Assembly: GCA_902579985.1 (NCBI GenBank)
Contig: CACHIV010000010.1
Coordinates: 1-40,260, forward strand
Source: an uncultured Pelagibacteraceae bacterium
Lineage (GTDB): Bacteria; Pseudomonadota; Alphaproteobacteria; Pelagibacterales; Pelagibacteraceae
Direction: 5' to 3'
DNA: 40,260 nt
A program made the position numbers and the translations under genes. Positions 30,174 to 36,923 of the stretch are shown here, piece by piece (positions within the stretch are counted from its first letter, which is position 1; each line of letters opens with the position of its first letter). The notes beneath the pieces are model-generated. The model searched no databases and was not told where the DNA came from. It saw nothing but the letters and a program-made list of their open reading frames with translations.

Positions 30174-31361
30174 ATGAAAAAATTTTTAGATCTTGGATTA
30201 CAACCATTAGCAAATAAATATTTAACTAGAAAAGATTTAATAATTAAAAGAAAGGAGCAATTTTACCATCTAGAGGTTGGATTTGACAATAAAACTAAAC
30301 TTGTTTCAATTTTAAATAAAGTATCTTCACAGAAAATGTTTGATAATAATTATCCTTATAGATCTTCTATGTCAAAAACAATGACTGAATCATTTAAAAA
30401 ATTATCAAAAGAAATAATCAAAACTTATAAACCAAAACTTATTTTAGAAATTGGGAGCAACGATGGTTCTTTAATCAAAAATTTTAATAAAAAAAATGCT
30501 ATCTGTGTAGAACCATGTAAAAACTTGGCAAAAATTACTAAAAAAAAAGGTTTTAAAACTTATGCTGAATATTGGGATTTAAAATTGGCAAAAAAAATAA
30601 AATCAAAATATCATAATGTTGATTTGATCTATTCTGCTAACACATTAAGTCACATAGCTAATCTTGATTCAGTTTTTAAATCCATTAGTTATCTGTTATC
30701 TGATAATGGAATTTTAATAATTGAAGACCCTTCATTGTTAGAATGTCTTAAAAGAGTAGCTTATGATCAATTTTATAATGAACATATTTATGTATTTTCT
30801 TTATTAGGCATTATTAATAAAATTAAAAAACATAATCTTCAAGTATTCAAAGTTGAAAAACTAAAAACTCATGGAGGATCAATTAGATATTTTATTAAGA
30901 AAAATTTAAATTTGAATATTAAAATTCATAATAGTGTAAAAAAACACTTAAAAGATGAATTAAATTATAAAATGAATAATTTTAAAACTTATATAAAATT
31001 TGGAGAAAAGGTTAAAAAATCAAAAAAAAATTTAATTTCTATTTTCAATAATATTAAGAAAAAAAATAAAAAAATAATTGGATATGGTTCTACTGCAAAA
31101 TCAGTTACTGTTTTAAATTATTGTAAAATTAAAAGTGAAACGTTGGACTATTTTGTTGATACTACTCCAAATAAAACATGTAAGTATATGCCTGGAACTC
31201 ATATTTATATCAAAAATTATAGAAAAAGTTTACTAGATGATATCGATTATATTTTTTTAGGAGCTTGGAATTTTAAAGATGAGATTTTTAAAAAAGAAAA
31301 AAAATTTATTAAAAAAGGTGGGAAGTTTATTACACATATACCAACCCCAAAAATAATATAA
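30174..31361 (+). CDS. SAM-dependent C-methyltransferase-like protein without its zinc site
   Basis: It resembles sugar C-3 methyltransferases (NovU/TcaB9/EvaC group), which act on deoxysugar nucleotides. The 395 aa protein has a shortened N-terminal region (FLDLGLQPLANKYL). The SAM-binding segment follows with motif I LILEIGSNDGSLI near residues 86-98, then LIYSANTLSHIANL, a typical QFYNEHIYVFSLLGI...THGGSIRYF segment, and the C-terminal domain IIGYGSTAKSVTVLNYCKI...FVDTTPNKTCKYMPGTHI. The four zinc-ligand cysteines of the family are absent: the first pair lies before the start, and the second pair aligns with Asp and Thr in LEVGFDNKTKLVSI. An in-frame stop lies 15 bases before the ATG, so no longer start is possible. 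It follows pyrC after 8 bases and is more AT-rich than pyrC. Confidence 0.75.
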   Translation: MKKFLDLGLQPLANKYLTRKDLIIKRKEQFYHLEVGFDNKTKLVSILNKVSSQKMFDNNYPYRSSMSKTMTESFKKLSKEIIKTYKPKLILEIGSNDGSLIKNFNKKNAICVEPCKNLAKITKKKGFKTYAEYWDLKLAKKIKSKYHNVDLIYSANTLSHIANLDSVFKSISYLLSDNGILIIEDPSLLECLKRVAYDQFYNEHIYVFSLLGIINKIKKHNLQVFKVEKLKTHGGSIRYFIKKNLNLNIKIHNSVKKHLKDELNYKMNNFKTYIKFGEKVKKSKKNLISIFNNIKKKNKKIIGYGSTAKSVTVLNYCKIKSETLDYFVDTTPNKTCKYMPGTHIYIKNYRKSLLDDIDYIFLGAWNFKDEIFKKEKKFIKKGGKFITHIPTPKII

Positions 31362-31364
31362 ATT

Positions 31365-33266
31365 TTATTCATTTTTTAAAATATTATTTTTAATAAGATC
31401 TTGTTTAATTTCACTTAAGATTGTTGGGTCGTCAATTGTTGGAGGCATTTTATATTCAACATTATCAGCAATTTTTCTTATAGTTCCTCTTAATATTTTA
31501 CCTGATCTAGTTTTTGGAAGTCTTTTTATAACTATTACAACTTTAAATGCAGCAACAGGACCTATCTTATCTCTAACCATTTTTACACATTCTTTAGATA
31601 TGATCTTATTATCTTTATCAACACCTGCTTTTAAAACTACTAATCCAATGGGTAGTTGTCCCTTTAATTTATCTGCTATTCCAAGAACTGCACATTCAGC
31701 AACAGACTGATGTTCAGATAAAACCTCTTCAATTGCTCCAGTAGACAATCTATGACCAGCTACATTTATAATATCATCAGTTCGCGACATGATCCAGATA
31801 TAACCATCCTCATCTATGTGACCAGCATCATAAGTTTGATAATATCCTTCGTAGCTACTCATGTAATTTTCTTTATATCTTTGATCAGCACGCCAAAGCG
31901 TTGGAAAAGTTCCTGGAGGTAAAGGAAGTTTAACAACTATATCTCCCATTTCATTTGGTTTAGCTAAAGTTTTATCAGATTTAATAACTTTAACATCATA
32001 TCCAGGAACAGCTTTACATGCAGAGCCATATTTTGTTTTCATCATTTCAATTCCTGTACAGTTGGAACTAATAGCCCAACTAGTTTCAGTTTGCCACCAA
32101 TGATCAATAACTGGTACTTTTAATAAATTTTCAGCCCATTTGATTGTATCAGGATCAGCTCTTTCGCCAGCGAGAAAAAGACTTTCAAATTTAGAGAGAT
32201 CATATTTAGAAAAAAATTTACCTTCGGGATCCTCCTTTTTAATTGCTCTAAAGGCAGTTGGTGCCGTGAACAGAGACTTAACTTTGTAGTCAGAAATTAT
32301 TTTCCAAAAAGCACCCGCATCAGGAGTGCCTACAGGCTTACCTTCAAATAGTACTGTTGTGCAACCTTTAAATAAAGGAGCGTATACGATATATGAATGT
32401 CCAACAATCCAACCAATATCACTTGCAGACCACCAAATATCTCCCTCATTGATGTTATAAATATTTTTCATAGTCCATTTTAAAGCAACAATATGACCTC
32501 CAATATCTCTTACTATACCCTTGGGTGTTCCTGTAGTTCCAGAAGTGTAAAGTATATAAGCAAACTCATTCGAATTCATTTCAACACAATCTGTTTCTTT
32601 TGCATTTGATACTATTTCTTCCCAAGAAACTTCCTTAGGAGCATTTAAAGTAACTTCGTGGCCAGGCCTTTGAAATAAAATCATTTTATCAATCTTATGC
32701 TTTGCTTGTTTGATAGCTTCATCAACCAAAGGTTTATATTCAACTGTTCTTCCTGGTTCAAAACCACATGAGGCAGTGACTAATATTTTTGCTTTACTAT
32801 CATCTATTCTGCTAGCAAGTTCATTAGACGCAAATCCCCCAAAGACAACAGAATGAATTGCACCTATCCTTGCACAAGCAAGCATAGCAATTACTGCTTC
32901 TGGTATCATTGGCATATAAATTATAACTCTATCACCCTTACTAACCCCTTGAGAATTTAAAGCTCCTGCAAATTTTGAAACTTTTGATTTTAATTGCTCA
33001 TAACTGAACTTATTTTTGTTACCAGTAATGGGACTGTCGTATAGTAGAGCAGTTCTTTTTCCATTTCCTTGATCTATATGTATATCCAAAGCATTATAAC
33101 AAGTATTTGTGACCCCATCTTCAAACCATTTATAAAAAGGAGGGTTTGATTTATTTAAAATTTTTGAAGGTTTTTTAAACCAGAAAATATTATCAGATGC
33201 TTCTAACCAGAATTCCTCAGGGTTTTTGATAGAATTTTGATAAATTTCATTGAATTTTTTAGTCAT
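31365..33266 (-). CDS. prpE: Propionyl-CoA synthetase PrpE (acetyl-CoA synthetase family)
   Basis: An AMP-forming acyl-CoA ligase activating propionate (and possibly acetate or acrylate). The 633 aa protein has the ANL core motifs YTSGTTGTPKGIVRD (P-loop), WWQTETSW, the adenylate-binding DAGHIDEDGYIWIMSRTDDIINVAGHRLSTGAIEEV hinge, and the C-terminal RSGKILRGTIRKIA with the catalytic lysine that is the site of acetylation in this family. SCGFEPGRTVEYKPLVDEAI and the phrase GMPSVVFGGF-like IHSVVFGGFASNELASRIDDSKAK favour PrpE over Acs. It is divergent from the proteorhodopsin gene across the 211-base intergenic region. Confidence 0.88.
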   Translation of the reverse strand: MTKKFNEIYQNSIKNPEEFWLEASDNIFWFKKPSKILNKSNPPFYKWFEDGVTNTCYNALDIHIDQGNGKRTALLYDSPITGNKNKFSYEQLKSKVSKFAGALNSQGVSKGDRVIIYMPMIPEAVIAMLACARIGAIHSVVFGGFASNELASRIDDSKAKILVTASCGFEPGRTVEYKPLVDEAIKQAKHKIDKMILFQRPGHEVTLNAPKEVSWEEIVSNAKETDCVEMNSNEFAYILYTSGTTGTPKGIVRDIGGHIVALKWTMKNIYNINEGDIWWSASDIGWIVGHSYIVYAPLFKGCTTVLFEGKPVGTPDAGAFWKIISDYKVKSLFTAPTAFRAIKKEDPEGKFFSKYDLSKFESLFLAGERADPDTIKWAENLLKVPVIDHWWQTETSWAISSNCTGIEMMKTKYGSACKAVPGYDVKVIKSDKTLAKPNEMGDIVVKLPLPPGTFPTLWRADQRYKENYMSSYEGYYQTYDAGHIDEDGYIWIMSRTDDIINVAGHRLSTGAIEEVLSEHQSVAECAVLGIADKLKGQLPIGLVVLKAGVDKDNKIISKECVKMVRDKIGPVAAFKVVIVIKRLPKTRSGKILRGTIRKIADNVEYKMPPTIDDPTILSEIKQDLIKNNILKNE

Positions 33267-33406
33267 TAAATTTGATTCTATTTTTAAGTTTTTTTGCAGT
33301 AATTAAATTAAAAATTGTATTTAAATTTAAAAAGCAAGTAAAATCAATACAAATTAGACCTAATTAACCCTTCTAAAAACTATATATATTTGATAATTAA
33401 GGCCCC

Positions 33407-33438
33407 AACTTGGTTTGTACATTAGTTCAAACCTAGTT
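33407..33438. repeat. Imperfect inverted repeat in the proteorhodopsin leader
   Basis: AACTTGGTTTG (33407-33417) is the inverted complement of CAAACCTAGTT (33428-33438) at 10 of 11 positions, around a 10-base centre. There is no following T-run, so it is not an intrinsic terminator. It lies where an operator or an RNA hairpin at the transcript start could act. Confidence 0.6.
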
Positions 33439-33449
33439 TATATAAACTA
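33434..33449. repeat. Perfect 16-base palindrome in the proteorhodopsin leader
   Basis: TAGTTTATATAAACTA reads identically on both strands. Its first five bases are shared with the right arm of the preceding inverted repeat. It overlaps every plausible -10 position, so a dimeric protein bound here would interfere with RNA polymerase. In AT-rich DNA short palindromes occur by chance, but 16 perfect positions are unlikely at one given site. Confidence 0.6.
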
Positions 33450-33477
33450 TAAAAACTAACATAAGAGGGAGTTTTTT

Positions 33478-34245
33478 ATGAAAAAACTAAAATTGTTTGC
33501 TCTTACAGCTTTAGCCCTATTAGGTGCTTCAGGTGTAGCAAACGCAGAAACTGTATTGTTATCTACGGATGACTTTGTTGGAATTTCCTTCTGGGTAATT
33601 TCAATGGGTATGTTAGCAGCTACTGCTTTCTTTTTCTTAGAAGTAGGAAGCGTTTCAACTGCGTGGAGAACGTCAGTTACTGTTGCGGGACTAGTTACTG
33701 GTATTGCATTTATACACTACATGTACATGAGAGGTGTATGGGTACAAACTGGAGACTCACCAACAGTTTACAGATATATTGATTGGTTAATCACTGTTCC
33801 ATTACAGATGGTAGAATTTTATTTAATTCTTAAAGCTGTAGGTAAAGCAAATTCTGGAATGTTCTGGAGATTGCTAATTGGTTCAGTAGTAATGCTTGTA
33901 GGTGGATACTTAGGAGAAGCAGGATACATTAATGCTACACTTGGTTTTGTAATTGGTATAGCAGGATGGTTCTATATTCTTTATGAAGTATTCTCAGGAG
34001 AATCAGGAAGAGCAGCAGCAAAAAGTGGAAACAAAGCTCTTGTTACTGCATTCGGAGCAATGAGAATGATCGTTACAGTTGGTTGGGCGATTTACCCATT
34101 AGGTTATGTATTTGGTTACTTAACAGGTGGTGTAGATGCTAACTCACTTAACGTGATATATAACTTAGCTGACTTCATAAATAAAATTGCGTTTGGTCTA
34201 GTAATTTGGGCTGCAGCAACGCAAGCTAGTGGAAGAAGAAAATAA
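33478..34245 (+). CDS. Proteorhodopsin, light-driven proton pump, predicted blue-absorbing
   Basis: A seven-helix retinal protein pumping protons outward across the inner membrane. The 255 aa protein starts with a cleavable signal peptide ending ASGVANA (residues 1-23). With a uniform +5 offset from the first described proteorhodopsin, the key residues are His80 (counter-ion partner), Asp102 (proton acceptor, in YRYIDW), Glu113 (proton donor, MVEFYL) and Lys236 (retinal Schiff base, NKIAFGL). The tuning residue is Gln110, the form associated with blue absorption; leucine gives green. It is followed by a strong terminator, then ferredoxin, the gene order reported for SAR11. Codon composition is more G/C-rich and regular than the neighbours, as expected for high expression. 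No retinal synthesis gene (blh, crt) is in the window. Confidence 0.98.
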   Translation: MKKLKLFALTALALLGASGVANAETVLLSTDDFVGISFWVISMGMLAATAFFFLEVGSVSTAWRTSVTVAGLVTGIAFIHYMYMRGVWVQTGDSPTVYRYIDWLITVPLQMVEFYLILKAVGKANSGMFWRLLIGSVVMLVGGYLGEAGYINATLGFVIGIAGWFYILYEVFSGESGRAAAKSGNKALVTAFGAMRMIVTVGWAIYPLGYVFGYLTGGVDANSLNVIYNLADFINKIAFGLVIWAAATQASGRRK

Positions 34246-34263
34246 GTAAAAAAAAAGTTATTT

Positions 34264-34302
34264 AAATAGGGCAAGTATTTATTTACTTGCCCTATTTTTT
34301 TT
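34264..34302 (+). terminator. Intrinsic terminator after proteorhodopsin
   Basis: A perfect 14-base-pair stem AAATAGGGCAAGTA (34264-34277) / TACTTGCCCTATTT (34284-34297) closes a 6-base loop TTTATT. An uninterrupted run of T ends at 34302. It begins 19 bases after the opsin stop and ends 17 bases before the ferredoxin ATG. It is the only textbook intrinsic terminator I found in the window. Confidence 0.92.
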
Positions 34303-34319
34303 GTGTTCTATAAATATTT

Positions 34320-34640
34320 ATGCCAAAAATTACGTATATTCAGGATGATGGAAAATCAAATACAATTGAAGTTGCCAATGGACTTACTGTAATGGAAGGA
34401 GCGGTTCAAAATAATATACCTGGTATTGACGCTGATTGTGGAGGAGGAATGGCTTGCGCTACTTGCCATGTTTATGTCAAAGAAGAATGGTTTAATAGAT
34501 TACCAAAAAAAGAAGATGGTGAAGAAGATATGATAGATATGGCTTATGAACCGAATAAATTTAGCAGATTAAGTTGTCAGATTTTAGTTACAGAAGAATT
34601 AGATGGATTAGTTGTTAGCATTCCATCCAAGCAAGTTTAG
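34320..34640 (+). CDS. [2Fe-2S] ferredoxin, adrenodoxin type
   Basis: A small soluble electron carrier. The 106 aa protein has the four cluster cysteines Cys40, Cys46, Cys49 and Cys86 in the arrangement C-x5-C-x2-C...C ([17 protein letters not shown] ... RLSCQI), typical of adrenodoxin/putidaredoxin-like ferredoxins that serve monooxygenases or Fe-S assembly. It lies just past the opsin terminator, and no separate promoter fits between them. The reductase start follows its stop with no spacer. The physiological partner is unknown; in SAR11 it is a conserved neighbour of proteorhodopsin. Candidate clients include a carotenoid/retinal enzyme, but nothing in the sequence proves that. Confidence 0.93.
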   Translation: MPKITYIQDDGKSNTIEVANGLTVMEGAVQNNIPGIDADCGGGMACATCHVYVKEEWFNRLPKKEDGEEDMIDMAYEPNKFSRLSCQILVTEELDGLVVSIPSKQV

Positions 34641-35657
34641 ATGATTAAAACTGATACTTTAATTATAGGAGCAGGACCAGTTGGGTTATTTTGTGTCCAT
34701 CAATTAGGAATCATTGGATTAAAATGCGAAGTGGTTGATAATCTAGATAAAATTGGTGGACAATGTATTGAGCTTTACCCCGATAAACCTATTTATGATA
34801 TACCTGCTGTTCCTGAATGTACTGGAAAAGACTTAACAGATAAATTGATAAAACAAATAAAGCCATTTAAAACAAATTTTCATTTAAATGAAAGAGTGGA
34901 AGAAATAAAAAAAATTGAAAAAAAATGGATAGTTAAAACTAACAAAGGAACAGAATTTGAAGTATCAAGTATAATTATTGCAGGTGGAGTAGGAGCATTT
35001 GAACCTAGAAAATTTCCAATTAAAGAACTTCAAAAGTATGAAGAAAAACAAATATTTTATTCAATAAAAGATAAAAAAATATTTGAGGAAAAAACGGTTA
35101 CTATATTTGGTGGAGGTGACTCCGCATTAGATTGGGCAATTGAATTATCAAATAAATCAAGAGTTATATTGGTTCATAGAAGAGATGAATTTAGGGGGAT
35201 GCAAGCAAGTATTGATAAAGTAAATAATTTAAATAAAGAAGGTAAAATAGAGATTCTCACTAAGTATCAATTAGCATCTGTTAAAGGCAATGAAAAAATT
35301 GATAAAATCGTTATCAAACATGATGATAATAGTTTTAAAGAAATTAAAACTGATCATATTTTAGGTTTTTTTGGCTTGATAATGCAGCTAGGTCCAATTG
35401 CTGAGTGGGGATTAAATTTAGATAAAAAGAATATACCAGTTAACACAGAAAATTTTGAAACTAACAAAGAAGGCATTTTTGCAATTGGTGATATTTGTAC
35501 TTATCCAGGAAAACTAAAGCTAATACTTTCTGGATTTCATGAGGGCGCATTGGCTGCTAGGGGTTGTTTTAAATATGCAAGACCTGATGAAAAATTAAGA
35601 TTTGAGTTCACAACAACTTCTAAAGTGGCACAAGAAAGGCTTGGAATTAAAAAGTGA
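34641..35657 (+). CDS. Ferredoxin-NADP+ reductase, thioredoxin-reductase-like type
   Basis: A flavoprotein expected to pass electrons between NAD(P)H and the ferredoxin encoded just upstream. In 338 aa it has the FAD dinucleotide motif GAGPVGLF (residues ~9-16), GGQCIELYPDKPIYDIPA, and a second nucleotide-binding motif FGGGDSALDWAIEL for NADPH, then the C-terminal FAD segment GIFAIGDICTYPGKLKLILSGFHEGALAA. The redox-active CxxC of true thioredoxin reductases is absent, matching the bacterial TrxR-like FNR (YumC) family. Annotations as thioredoxin-disulfide reductase are therefore probably wrong. It abuts ferredoxin and overlaps the GST by four bases. Confidence 0.9.
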   Translation: MIKTDTLIIGAGPVGLFCVHQLGIIGLKCEVVDNLDKIGGQCIELYPDKPIYDIPAVPECTGKDLTDKLIKQIKPFKTNFHLNERVEEIKKIEKKWIVKTNKGTEFEVSSIIIAGGVGAFEPRKFPIKELQKYEEKQIFYSIKDKKIFEEKTVTIFGGGDSALDWAIELSNKSRVILVHRRDEFRGMQASIDKVNNLNKEGKIEILTKYQLASVKGNEKIDKIVIKHDDNSFKEIKTDHILGFFGLIMQLGPIAEWGLNLDKKNIPVNTENFETNKEGIFAIGDICTYPGKLKLILSGFHEGALAARGCFKYARPDEKLRFEFTTTSKVAQERLGIKK

Positions 35658-36280
35658 TAGAGCTTTTTAGTTCAGATACTCCAAACGGGAAAAAAATTAC
35701 AATAATGTGTGAAGAAATAGGTTGTGATTTTAAAATTACAAAAGTAGATCTATCAAAAGATGAACAATTCAAGACTGAATTTAAAAAGATAAGTCCTTTT
35801 AGTAAAATTCCCGTAATCATAGATCACGAAAATAATCAATCTATATTTGAGTCAGGAGCAATTCTAATATATTTAGCTGAAAAATATAATAAGTTCTATA
35901 AGTCAAAAGATCGTACTGTAATAAATCAATGGTTAATGGCACAAATGGGATTAATTGGACCAATGCTTGGTCAGCATCATCAGTTTCATCATTATAATCC
36001 TGGTAAAAGTAAATTTGGTGAAGAAAGATATTTTAAAATTGCTATAAGACTTTATGAGGATCTTGAAAAAAGATTATCTTCATCAAAATATTTAGCTGGT
36101 GAGGATTATACAATTGCTGATATTGCAACTTGGCCTTGGATTGCAAGACATGAGTGGCATGATATTGGTCTTAAGAATTATAAAAATTTAACCAGTTGGT
36201 ATTTAGATATTGCTAGTAGAGATGCTGTAATAAAAGGATATGATTTTTCAAAAGATGGATCCAAAATTCCAAAACCTTAA
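35654..36280 (+). CDS. Glutathione S-transferase family protein (YfcG/Ure2-like)
   Basis: A thiol-transferase-fold enzyme likely acting on glutathione conjugates or mixed disulfides. The 208 aa protein has an N-terminal thioredoxin-like domain (IELFSSDTPNGKKITIMCEEIG, SPFSKIPVIID, SIFESGAILIYLAEKY, where ES binds glutathione) and an all-helical C-terminal domain (YLAGEDYTIADIATWPWIARHEW, the N-capping box). The TPNGKK start resembles the YfcG group, which in E. coli has disulfide-bond reductase activity. The start is GTG at 35654 within the reductase stop region (GTGA overlap), so it is translationally coupled to the ferredoxin-reductase unit. Confidence 0.88.
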   Translation: MIELFSSDTPNGKKITIMCEEIGCDFKITKVDLSKDEQFKTEFKKISPFSKIPVIIDHENNQSIFESGAILIYLAEKYNKFYKSKDRTVINQWLMAQMGLIGPMLGQHHQFHHYNPGKSKFGEERYFKIAIRLYEDLEKRLSSSKYLAGEDYTIADIATWPWIARHEWHDIGLKNYKNLTSWYLDIASRDAVIKGYDFSKDGSKIPKP

Positions 36281-36321
36281 TTTAATTTTTTTCTATTTAG
36301 GATAAATAAATTAAAAAAATA

Positions 36322-36843
36322 TTAATCGTCAGCGTAAACTTTTTCTTCCTTCTCATGTTTTTCCTGAGCAGCTATACAAAGCTCTGCAACAGGTCTTGCC
36401 ATCAATCTTTTTAAACCTATTGGTTCTGCTGTTTCTGCACAAAATCCATAAGTTTTATTTTTTACTCTTAAAAGAGCTTTATCAATTTTAGAAATTAATT
36501 TTATTTGTCTATTAATTGCTTTCATTTCAACAGTTTTATCTGTGTACGAACTTGCTTGGTCTACAATATCTGCAGATACACTATTGTCATCCATTGATCC
36601 ATGATAAAGTGCTTCATTGTTGGCCTTTACTAATTCTTTTTTCCAATCAATGAGTTTTGCTTTGAAAAATGATAAATGTTTATCACACATATATTTTTCT
36701 GTATCTTTTGGAATATAGGTTTTAGAAATTTTAATTTGTCCTTTAATATTTTTCTCTTTTACTTTCGCTTTTTTTACTAAGGATTTTGTGTTAATTTTTT
36801 TTATAACAGTTTTTTTTTTTGATTTTTTAGAGATTTTAGGCAT
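36322..36843 (-). CDS. dksA: DksA/TraR-family transcription factor with incomplete zinc finger
   Basis: It binds the RNA polymerase secondary channel and works with ppGpp to reset rRNA and amino-acid gene transcription. The 173 aa protein has a lysine-rich N-terminal tail (~residues 1-45), a coiled coil (YMCDKHLSFFKAKLIDWKKELVK ... AINRQIKLISKIDKALLRVKN) and the C-terminal module YGFCAETAEPIGLKRLMARPVAELCIAAQEKHE. The four-cysteine finger of E. coli DksA is reduced to C-x2-T ... C-x2-A, so zinc is unlikely to be held by four cysteines. I choose the ATG at 36843; a TTG lies one codon earlier. A near-consensus promoter precedes it. Confidence 0.9.
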   Translation of the reverse strand: MPKISKKSKKKTVIKKINTKSLVKKAKVKEKNIKGQIKISKTYIPKDTEKYMCDKHLSFFKAKLIDWKKELVKANNEALYHGSMDDNSVSADIVDQASSYTDKTVEMKAINRQIKLISKIDKALLRVKNKTYGFCAETAEPIGLKRLMARPVAELCIAAQEKHEKEEKVYADD

Positions 36844-36866
36844 CAATATAATTTTAAACGTGAGGG

Positions 36867-36894
36867 AGTATAATCAGCAATTAATACGTGTCAA
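36867..36894 (-). promoter_or_regulatory. Near-consensus sigma-70 promoter for the dksA-like gene
   Basis: On the minus strand TTGACA (36889-36894) is followed by a 16-base spacer and TATACT (36867-36872). The -35 is perfect and the -10 differs at one position from TATAAT. Transcription would start near 36860, giving a leader of about 17 bases without an evident Shine-Dalgarno sequence. This is the best promoter match I found in the window. Confidence 0.65.
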
Positions 36895-36923
36895 GCAAGC
36901 TTAATTAATATAAAATCTAACTA

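Larger units (their letters stand above)
33407..33471 (+). promoter_or_regulatory. Proteorhodopsin promoter/leader with strong ribosome-binding site
   Basis: The leader holds possible -35/-10 pairs TTGTAC (33415-33420) with TATATA (33439-33444, spacer 18), or TTCAAA (33426-33431) with TATAAA (33448-33453, spacer 16); I cannot choose between them. A purine-rich Shine-Dalgarno sequence AAGAGGGAG lies at 33463-33471, with GAGG nine bases before the ATG at 33478. Among the starts examined in this window this is the clearest ribosome-binding site, which suits an abundant membrane protein. Two overlapping dyads sit on the promoter region and are listed separately. Confidence 0.5.

Noticed and set aside
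31365..33266. Acetyl-CoA synthetase (Acs) instead of PrpE
   Set aside because: The general ANL motifs fit both, but the SCGFEPGR...EYKPLVDEAI segment is the PrpE form. Acetate use is still possible.
33267..33406. A promoter for prpE in the left half of the intergenic region
   Set aside because: Only weak TTGATT/TAAATA-type matches with an 18-base spacer were seen on the minus strand; not better than chance in this composition.
36281..36321. A bidirectional terminator between the GST and dksA genes
   Set aside because: T- and A-rich arms are present, but they do not pair over more than a few bases.
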